A stretch of 64,000 bases of DNA, taken from assembly GCF_003719825.1 (NCBI RefSeq), contig NZ_RIBS01000005.1:186001-250000 (forward strand), in the 5' to 3' direction. The stretch comes from Montanilutibacter psychrotolerans (GTDB lineage: Bacteria; Pseudomonadota; Gammaproteobacteria; Xanthomonadales; Xanthomonadaceae). The notes beneath the pieces are model-generated. The model saw only the letters and a list, made by a program, of their open reading frames with translations. It did not search any database and was not told the origin of the DNA. The position numbers and the translations under genes are program-made. Positions 55,655 to 64,000 of the stretch are shown here, piece by piece; positions within the stretch are counted from its first letter, which is position 1, and each line of letters begins with the position of its first letter.

Positions 55655-55825
55655 ATGATCCCTTTCATTTTGAAGCAGCATGAAAAAGATCGCGCGGAAC
55701 TGAAGGAGCTGGAAAGCGTCGACCTGGAACACGTATCTGGCGGCAGGGTCATGCACCACAAGCTCAACACCGTGACCATCACCAACAATGGCGATGGTGG
55801 CGATGACGGCAAGGACGAGGATTGA
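55655..55825 (+). CDS. Graspetide-type precursor peptide 4
   Basis: A 56-residue peptide. The leader is identical to that of precursor 3. The core (31-56) reads RVMHHKLNTVTITNNGDGGD followed by DGKDED. Thr 39, 41 and 43 and the DGGDDGKDED tail are kept; there is no cysteine. It is the last precursor; a strong hairpin follows at 55850-55875 and the ligase gene starts 95 bases after the stop. Across all four peptides the invariant core pattern is KLNT-x-T-x-T, a 3-5 residue spacer, then DGxDDGx and an acidic end. Confidence 0.85.
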   Translation: MIPFILKQHEKDRAELKELESVDLEHVSGGRVMHHKLNTVTITNNGDGGDDGKDED

Positions 55826-55849
55826 TCCTTCGTTCTGCCATTTGGCACA

Positions 55850-55875
55850 GGAAGGGGCGATAACTCGCCCCTTCC
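55850..55875 (+). terminator. Perfect 10-bp hairpin between precursors and ligase gene
   Basis: GGAAGGGGCG-ATAACT-CGCCCCTTCC. There is no T run after it, so it probably acts as a partial terminator or a stabilising 3' end. It would let many precursor transcripts be made per ligase transcript while leaving the genes in one operon. Confidence 0.65.
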
Positions 55876-55920
55876 CCGGCTGATTCCCCGGTTCAACAAC
55901 ACAGCAGGGCAACGACGAAG

Positions 55921-56943
55921 ATGAGCAATCCGGTTCTGGTAGTCCTTGGAAGCATGGAAGACCCACATGTCGAAAGAGTCTGCAACGAGCTGCGCTCGCG
56001 CGGCCGGATCGATCCACTGGTGGTCGATTACCTGAATGGCGTTCGCTTTGAGTTCCGCACCGACATCCAGGGCCGCGTCTCGTTCGAACTGGCTGGCCGT
56101 CGCCTATCGGAGAACTATCTCGTCTGGGATCGAACGAAGATCATGCCCGGCACGGATCTCTATATCCGAGGGGACGAACGTTCCAGCGGCTATGCGGCGC
56201 AGGAGTGGCGGGCGTTCTATAGCCTGCTTTGTGGCGTGAACGGGGACATGGCGGTCAATTCCCTCGCTTCGAGGCGGTGCATGATCAAGCCGTATCAGCA
56301 GATGATGGCGGCAAAGACCGGTTTTCTGGTGCCGAACACCATGATCACCAACGATCGAGGTAGCGTCCTCTCCTTCATTGACGAATGCGACGGACGCATC
56401 ATCATGAAGTCCGTGTCGGCTGGAAAGGTCAAGCCGAGCGGCGAAGGCGAGAACATCCCGTACGTCGTGATGACGATGCGGGTCGGCGAAGACGATCTCC
56501 AATCCGCGACCGAAGAAGAAATCGGGCATTGCCCACATTTCTTCCAGCAAGAACTCATCAAGAAGCATGAACTTCGCGTCGTGTATATCGACGGCAGGAT
56601 GCACGCATTCCGCGTGGACTCTCAAGGATGCCGCACCGGGGAGGTGGACTGGCGCAAAGGGTTCGGGTTCGTGCAGTTCGCGAGCGGAGATCTGGATGCA
56701 TCCACGCGCACGGCGATCGATCGGTACATGCGGAGCATGGGCCTGTTCAGCGGAAGCATCGACCTGATCGTTGACACCGACGATCGCGTCTGGTTCCTTG
56801 AATGCAATCAGGACGGCGCGTGGGGATGGGTCGACGACATCGTCGATGGCGCCGTCGGCAGGGCATTCGCGGATGCATTCGAGGCGCGTTTGCTCGATGC
56901 GGTCGCCTTGCGCGGCAGAGAGAACATGTGCGTCTCAGCGTGA
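55921..56943 (+). CDS. ATP-grasp ligase, MvdC/MvdD-like (graspetide maturase)
   Basis: A 340-residue ATP-grasp enzyme. The N-terminal domain is at about 1-110. A lid region has MIKPYQQMMAAKTGFLVPNT (121-140) and IIMKSVSAGK (160-169). FFQQELIKKHELRVVYIDG (207-225) and the C-terminal metal-binding SGSIDLIVDTDDRVWFLECN (277-296) place D281, E294 and N296 on ATP-Mg. GAWGWVDDIVDG (299-310) is the marker of microviridin-type ligases (compare their NPNGQWLWLE-like end). Such enzymes join side chains of a leader-bound precursor as esters or amides. There is only one ligase here and no acetyltransferase. It lies directly between the precursors and the export genes. The substrate rests on context. Confidence 0.88.
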   Translation: MSNPVLVVLGSMEDPHVERVCNELRSRGRIDPLVVDYLNGVRFEFRTDIQGRVSFELAGRRLSENYLVWDRTKIMPGTDLYIRGDERSSGYAAQEWRAFYSLLCGVNGDMAVNSLASRRCMIKPYQQMMAAKTGFLVPNTMITNDRGSVLSFIDECDGRIIMKSVSAGKVKPSGEGENIPYVVMTMRVGEDDLQSATEEEIGHCPHFFQQELIKKHELRVVYIDGRMHAFRVDSQGCRTGEVDWRKGFGFVQFASGDLDASTRTAIDRYMRSMGLFSGSIDLIVDTDDRVWFLECNQDGAWGWVDDIVDGAVGRAFADAFEARLLDAVALRGRENMCVSA

Positions 56944-56957
56944 TGCGCGCGTAGCAC

Positions 56958-58211
56958 ATGGATCGGACGGAGCTCTTTCGCAAGGAGTCGGTGGCGGCGC
57001 AGCGCGATGCGACGCTTGGCGCCGTCTCGATCTCTCAGCCGATCGGCGCGTGGTGGGTCGGATTGTTCCTGGGGGGCGCCGCCATCGCGCTCATCGCATT
57101 TCTCTTCCTTGGCGAATACACGCGGCGAACGCGCGTGGTCGGCGTGATCGCGCCGGATCGCGGCGTTGCGACCATACTCGCACCGGTATCGGGTGTTATC
57201 ACCGAGATAAATCTTGAGCAGGGAAACGAAACGTTCACCGGCAAACGAGCGGTAGTGGTCTCGGTGCCAGGCGCCACGTCAGCGGCAGGCAATTCCATGG
57301 AAGCGATCGCCCGCCAGATTTCCGTTCGACGCGACAGCATCGAGCTCGACGCGAGCTCACAGCGGGAGATGCTGGACGTTCAGATGGCGACGGCCGCCAA
57401 GCAGCGCAGCGACATGGGGATGGAGCTGCGCAGCATTGAATCGGAGATCGAGGCGAGCCGGGCCAAGGTGGAGATCGCACGCGCCTTGTTGTCGAAGCTG
57501 TCGCAATTGCGCGAGGGCGGCTACGTAAGCGAACTCCAGATCAAGGACAAGGAACTGGAGCTCATCGGGCATACGTCAGCACTTAGCTCGCTCAATCGCC
57601 AGGGCCTGGCGCTGCGCAGGGATATCGCAGGAATCGAGCAGACGATTCGCGAACTTCCACTCAGAAGGGGCGCGCAATCAGCGGGAGAACGACGCGACCT
57701 GGCGGAGTTGGACCAGGAAGCGATCGAAGCAGCGTCGAGGCGCGAAGTCGTGATCCAGTCGCCGGCCGATGGCGTCGTGTCGGTGCGCTTTGCGAAGCGA
57801 GGGGAGGCGATACAAATGGGGGCGCCGATCCTTTCCATCCTGCAGAAGGGCAGCACGCTGGAGGCGGAGCTGACGGTTCCGACCTCCGCGATCGGGTTCA
57901 TGTCGGAGGGCGATCGGGTCCGCTTGCGGTATGAGGCGTTTCCCTATCAGAAGTTCGGGCAGTACCTGGGGACGATACGCCACGTCGGGCGCAGTTCGAG
58001 CTTGACCACCGCCGCGAGCGACGACCGGCAGAGTGGCAACTACAAGGTGGTTGTGGAGCTGGATTCCCAGTACGTATCGGCGCACGGAAAGCGCGAAAGA
58101 CTGATGCCCGGAATGCGGGTGCAAGCGGACATTCTCGGCGAGCAGAGGCGCTTGATCGAATGGCTGTTCGAGCCCTTGTTCTCGCTCCGAGAGAACGTGT
58201 CCGCGCCATGA
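56958..58211 (+). CDS. HlyD-family adaptor of a peptide exporter
   Basis: A 417-residue periplasmic adaptor of the CvaA/RaxA type. The short cytoplasmic start and one transmembrane helix (about 31-52) are followed by a first half-lipoyl (VSGVITEINLEQGN), a long alpha-hairpin coiled coil (about 105-265) and a second half-lipoyl (IQSPADGVVSVRFAKRGEAI). The C-terminal beta domain ends MPGMRVQADILGE. It should link the ABC exporter encoded next to an outer-membrane channel such as TolC, which is not in the cluster. It starts 14 bases after the ligase stop. Adaptors of this kind serve bacteriocin and RaxX-type peptide export. Confidence 0.88.
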   Translation: MDRTELFRKESVAAQRDATLGAVSISQPIGAWWVGLFLGGAAIALIAFLFLGEYTRRTRVVGVIAPDRGVATILAPVSGVITEINLEQGNETFTGKRAVVVSVPGATSAAGNSMEAIARQISVRRDSIELDASSQREMLDVQMATAAKQRSDMGMELRSIESEIEASRAKVEIARALLSKLSQLREGGYVSELQIKDKELELIGHTSALSSLNRQGLALRRDIAGIEQTIRELPLRRGAQSAGERRDLAELDQEAIEAASRREVVIQSPADGVVSVRFAKRGEAIQMGAPILSILQKGSTLEAELTVPTSAIGFMSEGDRVRLRYEAFPYQKFGQYLGTIRHVGRSSSLTTAASDDRQSGNYKVVVELDSQYVSAHGKRERLMPGMRVQADILGEQRRLIEWLFEPLFSLRENVSAP

Positions 58212-58265
58212 CCCGGTGGACGTCGAGACTGCGCGCCATGCGAACGAGCGAATGAGGCGGTGCAA

Positions 58266-60437
58266 GTGAAGAAAGTCGGTGTTGTCCTGCAATCGGCGGC
58301 AACGGAGTGCGGTTTGGCCTGCGTTGCGATGATCTGCGGCTTCAATGGCATGCGAGTGGGACTTGGCGACCTGCGCAGACGGTTTCCGCTCTCCATGAAG
58401 GGCGCAAAGCTCTCGCAGATCATCCATATTTCGCAGCAGCTTGGCTTTCGCGCCCGCCCGGTCAAAGTCGAGCTCGACCAGTTGGCGAGATTGAAGGCGC
58501 CCGCGATCCTGCATTGGGACTTCAATCATTTCGTCGTGCTTGTCGCGGCCGATTCGCGGAAGGCGACCATCATCGACCCCGCATCGGGTCGCCGCACGTT
58601 GCCGCTTGCGGAAGTGTCAGCGCATCTTACCGGTGTCGCGCTCGAGCTTAGCCCGGCCGAGGGGTTCGTCTCCGGGGATTTCAAGGAGCGATTCGGGATT
58701 TCGACACTGCTGAGGGATGTCGGTGGCCTGAAACGGTTCCTGGCGCTGCTTCTGATGCTATCGCTGGCGCTGCAGATCTTCGCGGCGTTGGCCCCGTTCT
58801 ATATGCAGTGGGTCGTGGATCAGGTGCTCGTGTCGGCCGATCGTGACCTGATGGCAGTCCTGGCGATCGGATTCTCGATGGCCATGGTGTTGCAGGTTTG
58901 CACGGGTGCATTGCGAGGATGGACCATCGCTTACCTGTCATCGAACCTGAGCGCCCAGTGGCTCTCCAACGTCTTTGCGCGCGTGACGCGCCTGCCGTTG
59001 GACTTCTTCGAGAAGCGGCATCTGGGCGATGTCGTATCAAGAATGGGAGCCGTGCAGACGATACAGCGCACCCTGACGGGAACCTTCGTCGAGACGATCA
59101 TCGACGGCATGATGGCGGTCGCTACGCTTTGCCTGATGCTGTTCTACAGCGCAAAACTGGCGCTGATCACCTTGGCGGCCGTCGCAATCTATCTGCTCGT
59201 TCGCACGTTGAGTTACGGCGCGAATCGCCGCACCAACGAACGCCAACTGATTGCGTCCGCCAGACAGTACTCGCACCTTGTCGAGAGCCTGCGCGGAATG
59301 CAGAGCATCAAAGTCTCCGGGATCGAGGGGGTTCGGCAGGCCACGTACGAGAACCTCGTGGTGGACACGGTCGATCAGGACGCAAAGCTGGCGCGGATTG
59401 GCGTGTCTTTCGATGCCTCGAGCCAACTGATCTTCGGCATCGAACGGGTTGTGGTGATATGGCTCGCGGCTCTCCTGGCGGTCGACAATCACTTTTCCGT
59501 GGGGATGATGGTGGCCTATCTCGCCTACAAGGAGCAGTTCTCCGCGCGAACTTCAGGCCTTGTCGACCGCCTGATCGACTTCAAGATGCTCCGCCTGCAT
59601 GTCGATCGGATTTCGGACGTACTGCTTGAACCGACCGAAGAAGCGAATCACGGCGAATGCGACATCCTGGCGACACAGGACATCGAAGTTGACAATTTGT
59701 CCTTCAGATACGCCGATGGCGAATCCTGGGTCTTGAAAGACTGCAGCTTCAGGATCGCGGCTGGCGAGTCCGTGGCAATCGCGGGAGGCTCCGGCTGCGG
59801 CAAATCGACCTTGCTGAAGCTGATGCTCGGTTTGCTCACGCCGAGTTCCGGTCATATTCGTATCGGTGGACGCGATCTTCGCGACATCGGCGCACGCAAT
59901 TTTCGGATGCGCGCAGGCGTCGTGATGCAGGACGACCAGCTGTTCGCCGGCAGCATCGCGGAGAACATCGCCTTGTTCGACCCGGAAATGGACGATGCGC
60001 GCGTCGAAGCGGCTGCGCGCATGGCCGCGATCCATGACGAGATCGTCGAAATGCCGATGGCGTACCGGAGCTTGATCGGTGACATGGGCCACTCGTTGTC
60101 CGGAGGGCAACGTCAGCGCGTGATTCTTGCGCGCGCGCTCTATCGGCGTCCGCTGTTTCTTTTCCTGGACGAGGCGACAAGCAATCTGGATGTCGGCCGA
60201 GAGCGGCTGGTCAACGATGCGGTGGACTCACTGTCCCTGACGCGCGTGATCGTGGCGCATCGACCGGAGACGCTCGCCAGTGCCGACCGTTGCCTGATGC
60301 TGGCAGGAGGAAGAGTCGTTGAGCCGTTGGTGGAGCTCGGCACGCACGCGCCCCTGCCCAGTCCTGGGCACCTTGCGGCATGCGTCCACTCGCAGCCGGG
60401 AAGGGGCGGTAGCCCGGTTGCCGCTGTCCTTGGGTAG
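58266..60437 (+). CDS. C39-peptidase-containing ABC peptide exporter
   Basis: A 723-residue PCAT exporter, of the CvaB/RaxB kind. The N-terminal C39 peptidase (1-135) has Q9, catalytic C15 (AATECGLACVAM), H88 (FNHFVVLV) and D104 (IIDPASGRR). The six-helix membrane part is at about 150-430. The ATPase domain has Walker A GGSGCGKSTLL (about residue 507), signature LSGGQRQRVILARAL and Walker B LFLFLDEATSNLD. It cuts leaders after a double glycine and exports the core; each precursor here ends its leader in VSGG. The GTG at 58266 is chosen since GAGG lies about 8 bases before it; a GTG two codons earlier is too close. The last 25 residues are an unusual extension. Confidence 0.9.
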   Translation: MKKVGVVLQSAATECGLACVAMICGFNGMRVGLGDLRRRFPLSMKGAKLSQIIHISQQLGFRARPVKVELDQLARLKAPAILHWDFNHFVVLVAADSRKATIIDPASGRRTLPLAEVSAHLTGVALELSPAEGFVSGDFKERFGISTLLRDVGGLKRFLALLLMLSLALQIFAALAPFYMQWVVDQVLVSADRDLMAVLAIGFSMAMVLQVCTGALRGWTIAYLSSNLSAQWLSNVFARVTRLPLDFFEKRHLGDVVSRMGAVQTIQRTLTGTFVETIIDGMMAVATLCLMLFYSAKLALITLAAVAIYLLVRTLSYGANRRTNERQLIASARQYSHLVESLRGMQSIKVSGIEGVRQATYENLVVDTVDQDAKLARIGVSFDASSQLIFGIERVVVIWLAALLAVDNHFSVGMMVAYLAYKEQFSARTSGLVDRLIDFKMLRLHVDRISDVLLEPTEEANHGECDILATQDIEVDNLSFRYADGESWVLKDCSFRIAAGESVAIAGGSGCGKSTLLKLMLGLLTPSSGHIRIGGRDLRDIGARNFRMRAGVVMQDDQLFAGSIAENIALFDPEMDDARVEAAARMAAIHDEIVEMPMAYRSLIGDMGHSLSGGQRQRVILARALYRRPLFLFLDEATSNLDVGRERLVNDAVDSLSLTRVIVAHRPETLASADRCLMLAGGRVVEPLVELGTHAPLPSPGHLAACVHSQPGRGGSPVAAVLG

Positions 60438-60455
60438 GCTGGCGTCCGGCGCGTC

Positions 60456-61037
60456 TCAGGCGCGCGCGCCCAGCATCTGTGCGTCGTGCAGCCAGCGTTT
60501 TAGGCGCTGGTCATCGGCGCCGCGGATCGCGCCAAAGGTCGCCACGCGCACGGGTTTGACCCCGCAGAACTCAAGGATGGTCCGGCGCATCTGGTGGATG
60601 CCGGGCATCCGGTAGATCCAGCGGAAGTACCACGGCGGCGTGTCCATCGACACCAGCAACTGCGCGCTGCGCCCGGCCAGCAGGCGCTCCCAGCGCGTGT
60701 TCGATCCATCGTGGTAGCGGAACGCGATACCGGGCAGGAACAACCGGTCGAACATGCCCTTCATCAACGACGGCATGCCGCCCCACCAGATCGGGTAGGC
60801 GAACACCAGATGCTGCGCGGCGAGAATCTGTTGCTTGAGCGCCAGCAGGTCCGGTTCGAGTTCCTGGCGCTGGTCGTAGCCGTGCCACAGGCTCGGATCG
60901 AAGCGCAGTTCGGCCAGGTGCACCGTTTCGACGTGGTGCCCGCGCTCGCTGGCGCCACGCGCATACGATTCGGCCAGCGACCGGCAGAAGCTGTCGGGCT
61001 TGGGATTTCCGTTGATGACGAGAATGTGCTTTCGCAT
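60456..61037 (-). CDS. NAD(P)H:quinone oxidoreductase, flavodoxin fold
   Basis: A 193-residue member of the NAD(P)H dehydrogenase (quinone) / Kef-ancillary family. The FMN phosphate loop is seen as INGNPKPDSFCRSLAESYA, the flavin site as YPIWWGGMPSLMKGMFDRLF. The C-terminal HQMRRTILEFCGVKPVRVATF is typical. These enzymes reduce quinones or act as KefB/KefC regulatory subunits; no kef gene is near. It is convergent with the exporter, 18 bases apart. Confidence 0.87.
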   Translation of the reverse strand: MRKHILVINGNPKPDSFCRSLAESYARGASERGHHVETVHLAELRFDPSLWHGYDQRQELEPDLLALKQQILAAQHLVFAYPIWWGGMPSLMKGMFDRLFLPGIAFRYHDGSNTRWERLLAGRSAQLLVSMDTPPWYFRWIYRMPGIHQMRRTILEFCGVKPVRVATFGAIRGADDQRLKRWLHDAQMLGARA

Positions 61038-61145
61038 GCCTGCGCAAGATGGGGGCGGAGGCGGCGATCATAGGTGGCGCGCCGGTGTTCCCACGCGACA
61101 GCGCACCGGCAGTTCCGACAGGGTGGTCGGCACAGCCGGCGAAAC

Positions 61146-61997
61146 CTACTGCGGCTGGGTCAGCTTGCCGAGCACCTTGATGGCGAAACCGCCACCGGGC
61201 AGCACTGCCGATGCCGCCTCGGCGCCGAATTCGAACAGCATCTCGCGCGTCATGACCTTGTCGATCTTGTCGCGGAACCATTCGCCGTTCTCGACTACCT
61301 CGCCGGTGAGGCCGTCGATCTCGATCACGCCGATCTTGCCGCCCGCGGTCCAGGCGTACTCGAACGCGAACACCGGCCGATAGCACAGGTGCACCTTCTC
61401 GAACACCAGCGTGTCGCTGTTGATCACGTGCGCGTCGATCGATTCGGCGGCCAGCCGCGACTTGACGATCTGCACCGCCGCCGCGAACGGCAACTGCGGC
61501 GGGATCGCGCCTTCGATGTCGACTTGCTGGCGCTCGAGCGCCTTGAACTTGTCGACATAGCCTTGCAGCACCTGCGGCTTGACCGGCCGCTTGAGGCCGT
61601 CCTGGTACAGCGTCGTGTCGATGCGGCGATGGCAGAGCTCGCGCACCAGCAGGTCGACGTGCGGCTTGCCGTTTCCGGGCAGGATCTCGATGGTGTGGCC
61701 GTCGAGTTCGATGCGCTGGGCGTGCGGATTGTTGATGGCGAGCGCGTAGCCGGCCTCGTGGACGTAGTCGATCTCGCGGCGTGCCGTCAGGTGCCAGAAC
61801 GGCTCGTAGCGCAGCTCCCACTTGGCCAGGTGAACCGTGTCGGTCTTGGGGCGGTTCAAGGGGTTGAGCCGGGCGAGCGTTCCAAAGGCGTTGAGCTTGC
61901 TCTTCTCGGCCTGTTCCTGTGCCGCGCGTGCCGGGAAGACTTCCTCGAAGAACAGGATCCGGCAGATCGAGGCATCGGGATCGACGACGGGTTCCAT
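61146..61997 (-). CDS. Unrecognised conserved-looking cytoplasmic protein
   Basis: A 283-residue protein with no signal peptide, starting MEPVVDPDASICRILFFEEV at the ATG at 61997. The middle part has WELRYEPFWHLTARREIDYVH and a repeated pattern resembling it later (LCYRPVFAFEYAWTAGGKIGVIEIDGLTGEV), which suggests two similar halves. The C-terminus (VLPGGGFAIKVLGKL) is hydrophobic and glycine-rich. I do not recognise the family or any catalytic motif. Aromatic residues in the WxLRYEPFWHL / LCYRPVFAFEYAW segments suggest a binding groove. It sits 108 bases from the quinone reductase gene on the same strand. Confidence 0.6.
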   Translation of the reverse strand: MEPVVDPDASICRILFFEEVFPARAAQEQAEKSKLNAFGTLARLNPLNRPKTDTVHLAKWELRYEPFWHLTARREIDYVHEAGYALAINNPHAQRIELDGHTIEILPGNGKPHVDLLVRELCHRRIDTTLYQDGLKRPVKPQVLQGYVDKFKALERQQVDIEGAIPPQLPFAAAVQIVKSRLAAESIDAHVINSDTLVFEKVHLCYRPVFAFEYAWTAGGKIGVIEIDGLTGEVVENGEWFRDKIDKVMTREMLFEFGAEAASAVLPGGGFAIKVLGKLTQPQ

Positions 61998-62145
61998 GGC
62001 GTTCCTCGCAGGCGTGAGGCAGGGCGGGCGGACCGGGGACCGGCATTCGGAAAGGCCGGGGCAGGGCTCCGGGGCACCGTCGACGGCCACAATGCACCCA
62101 AACGGCGGGCTCCGACCAACGCGGCCCCGGCGCTAAACTGTGCCG

Positions 62146-63237
62146 ATGGCCCGACCCACTTCCGCAACCATCCATACCGACGCCCTGCGTCACAACCTCT
62201 CGCAAGTCCGCCAGCGGGCACCCAACAGCCGCGTGATGGCGGTGGTCAAGGCCGACGGCTACGGTCACGGCCTCGAACGCGTCGCCCGCGCACTGGGCGG
62301 TGCCGATGCCTTCGGCGTGGCGGCCCTGTCCGACGCCGAGCGCCTGCGCGCCGCCGGCATCTCGCAGCCGATCCTGCTGCTGTCGGGCTTCGACGAGCCC
62401 GAGGACATCGCGCGCCTGCGCGGCCTCAACGTCGATACCGCGGTCCACCACCACAGCCAGCTCGAGATGCTGGAGCAGGCCCCGGCCGGCGACCCGATCC
62501 GCTGCTGGCTCAAGCTCGATACCGGCATGCACCGGCTGGGCTTCGCGCCTGAGCACGTCGCCGATGCACACGCGCGGCTGTCCGCGCTGCGCACGGTGGT
62601 GGGCGAGGTGGTGCTGATGAACCACTTCGCCAGCTCCGACGAGTACGACGACAGCCCCAGCAACGGTCGCCAGACGCGGCTGCAGATGCGGCTGTTCGAG
62701 CAGGCCACGGCCGGGCTGGCGGGCGCGCGTTCGCTGGCCAACTCGGCCGCCGTGCTGGGTTGGCCCGAGGCGCACACCGAGTGGGTGCGTCCGGGCGGAG
62801 CGCTGTACGGCATGTCGGTGGTCGACGGACGCACCGGCGCCGATTTCGGGCTGCGCCCGGCGATGACGCTCTCGACGCGATTGATCTCGGTCAACCGCAT
62901 CCGCAAGGGCGAGCGGATCGGCTACGCGGCCACCTGGGAGTGCCCCGAGGACATGGACGTGGGCGTCGCGGCCATCGGTTACGGCGACGGCTACCCGCGC
63001 GCGGCACCGGCCGGAACGCCCGTGCTGGTGGCCGGGCAGGAGACCCAGGTGATCGGCCGCGTGTCGATGGACCTGATGACGATCGACCTGCGTGGCGTGC
63101 CCGACGCGCGCGTCGGCGCGCCCGTGACGCTGTGGGGACCGGAGCTGCCGGTCGAGCGGATTGCCGATGCCGCCGGCACGATCAGCTACGAGCTGACCTG
63201 CTCGATCACGCGCCGCGTTCGGTTCGTCGAAGGCTGA
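62146..63237 (+). CDS. alr: Alanine racemase
   Basis: PLP racemase giving D-alanine for peptidoglycan. The protein has 363 residues. The PLP lysine is in AVVKADGYGHG (about residue 35). NHFASSDEYDD, the second-base tyrosine in GYAATW and MDLMTIDL are present. The N-terminal TIM barrel and C-terminal beta domain are complete. The ATG at 62146 is preferred; a GTG two codons upstream shares the frame. A photolyase gene follows 100 bases downstream. Confidence 0.95.
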   Translation: MARPTSATIHTDALRHNLSQVRQRAPNSRVMAVVKADGYGHGLERVARALGGADAFGVAALSDAERLRAAGISQPILLLSGFDEPEDIARLRGLNVDTAVHHHSQLEMLEQAPAGDPIRCWLKLDTGMHRLGFAPEHVADAHARLSALRTVVGEVVLMNHFASSDEYDDSPSNGRQTRLQMRLFEQATAGLAGARSLANSAAVLGWPEAHTEWVRPGGALYGMSVVDGRTGADFGLRPAMTLSTRLISVNRIRKGERIGYAATWECPEDMDVGVAAIGYGDGYPRAAPAGTPVLVAGQETQVIGRVSMDLMTIDLRGVPDARVGAPVTLWGPELPVERIADAAGTISYELTCSITRRVRFVEG

Positions 63238-63338
63238 GCCGTGGCGAGCCGGCCCGCCGACCACGCATCAGGGCTGGCTTGCCTGCGCGCGGTCGGGCGC
63301 CGCCGCGAACCTGCCTGCTGCCGGGCATCGCACTGAGA

Positions 63339-64000
63339 TGCCCCACGACCCGCACCCGCCCGAAGCCACCGCGCCAATCGCGCTGGTGTGGTTCCGCGAC
63401 GACCTCCGCCTCGACGACCAGCCCGCACTGCGCGCCGCCATCGACGGTGGCTACGTCCCGCTTCCGGTGTACGTGCATGCCCCCGACGAAGAGGGCAGCT
63501 GGGCGCCTGGTGCCGCCTCCAACGCCTGGCGGCACCGCTCGCTGGCCGCACTTGACCGGCAGCTGCGCGAGCGCGGATCGCGCCTGCGCGTGTTCGCCGG
63601 ACCCAGCCTGTCGATCCTGCAGGCACTGGTGGCGTTCAGTGGCGCGCAGGCGGTGTTCTGGACGCGTCGCTACGCGCCGGCGATCGAACAGCGCGACACG
63701 ATGATCAAGCGCACGCTGCGCCGGCAAGGGCTGCGTGCGGAGAGCTTCAACGGCGCGTTGCTGTTCGAACCCTGGGACCTGGCCACGCAGCAGGGCGATC
63801 CTTACCGCGTGTTCACGCCGTTCTGGAAGGCCGCGGTGCAGGCCTGGCGAACACCAAGGCCGTGGGACGCGCCGGTGCGTATCGCCGCGCCCGACGACGG
63901 CCACGCCATCCCCGACGGCCTGCCACTGGAAGCGCTGAGGCTGGCGCCGGCACGGCCCTGGGACGCGGGATTCTGGCAGCGCTTCACACCGGGCGGGCAG
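63339..64000 (+). CDS. Deoxyribodipyrimidine photolyase, 3' end cut by window
   Basis: The first 220 residues of a cryptochrome/photolyase-family protein: the N-terminal Rossmann domain beginning IALVWFRDDLRLDDQPALRAA, with PVYVHAPDEEGSW (antenna-cofactor domain), WRHRSLAALDRQLRERGSRL and VFTPFWKAAVQAW. It is probably a light-driven CPD photolyase. The FAD-binding C-terminal part lies outside the window. The ATG at 63339 opens MPHDPHPP, a short non-conserved lead before the domain. Confidence 0.92.

Noticed and set aside
54327-55825. Reading the repeats as a CRISPR array
   Set aside because: Units are 350-460 bases, contain open reading frames and have no short repeat/unique spacer alternation; no cas gene is present.

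Overview
The window reads as one contiguous chromosomal segment of a high-GC gammaproteobacterium of the Xanthomonadaceae, most like Lysobacter, Luteimonas or Xanthomonas. The grounds are the serC-pheA-hisC-aroA order, rpsF-rpsR-rplI beside dnaB, a 'transmembrane repetitive protein' of xanthomonad type, an RNase E with a long Pro/Ala/Glu-rich tail, and overall codon use. No rRNA, CRISPR array, insertion sequence or prophage was recognised. There is one tRNA, tRNA-Ser(UGA).

Layout: 0-5 kb holds the serine and aromatic amino-acid genes serC (5' cut), pheA, hisC and aroA. 5-9 kb has a TonB-like protein, serS, and an azoreductase/LysR divergent pair. 9-11.5 kb has tRNA-Ser, a DUF4240 protein, a tiny zinc-ribbon protein and a GacA-type response regulator. 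11.8-20 kb has rne and rluC (divergent), a TonB-domain lipoprotein with phhB, nfuA and a proline-rich membrane protein. 20-29 kb has two small c-type cytochromes and a three-gene RND efflux operon with two different pumps. 29-45 kb is dominated by a kynurenine / 2-aminomuconate pathway on the minus strand. It forms two blocks: kynU, kmo and ACMSD, and then 3-hydroxyanthranilate dioxygenase, RidA-type deaminase, carbonic anhydrase, aldehyde dehydrogenase, SDR and a PaiB-like protein. They are separated by about 4.6 kb of small plus-strand accessory genes. 45-50.6 kb has asnS, an IscA-type carrier, rpsF-rpsR-rplI and dnaB. 60.4-64 kb has a quinone reductase, an unrecognised protein, alr and the start of a photolyase gene.

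The most interesting region is 51.1-60.4 kb. An ECF43-like sigma factor overlaps a membrane Ser/Thr kinase with a C-terminal repeat domain. These are followed by four tandem 56-58-residue peptide genes, each with a conserved leader ending in a double glycine and a Thr/Asp-rich core. Next come a MvdC/MvdD-like ATP-grasp ligase, a HlyD-type adaptor and a C39-peptidase ABC exporter. This is a complete candidate graspetide (omega-ester/amide RiPP) locus, apparently wired to a phosphorylation-dependent sigma factor. Three of the precursor genes (54952-55122, 55303-55473 and 55655-55825) encode only 56 residues. The spacer DNA between the precursors carries decayed copies of the kinase gene's own 3' part, which shows how the array grew by tandem duplication.
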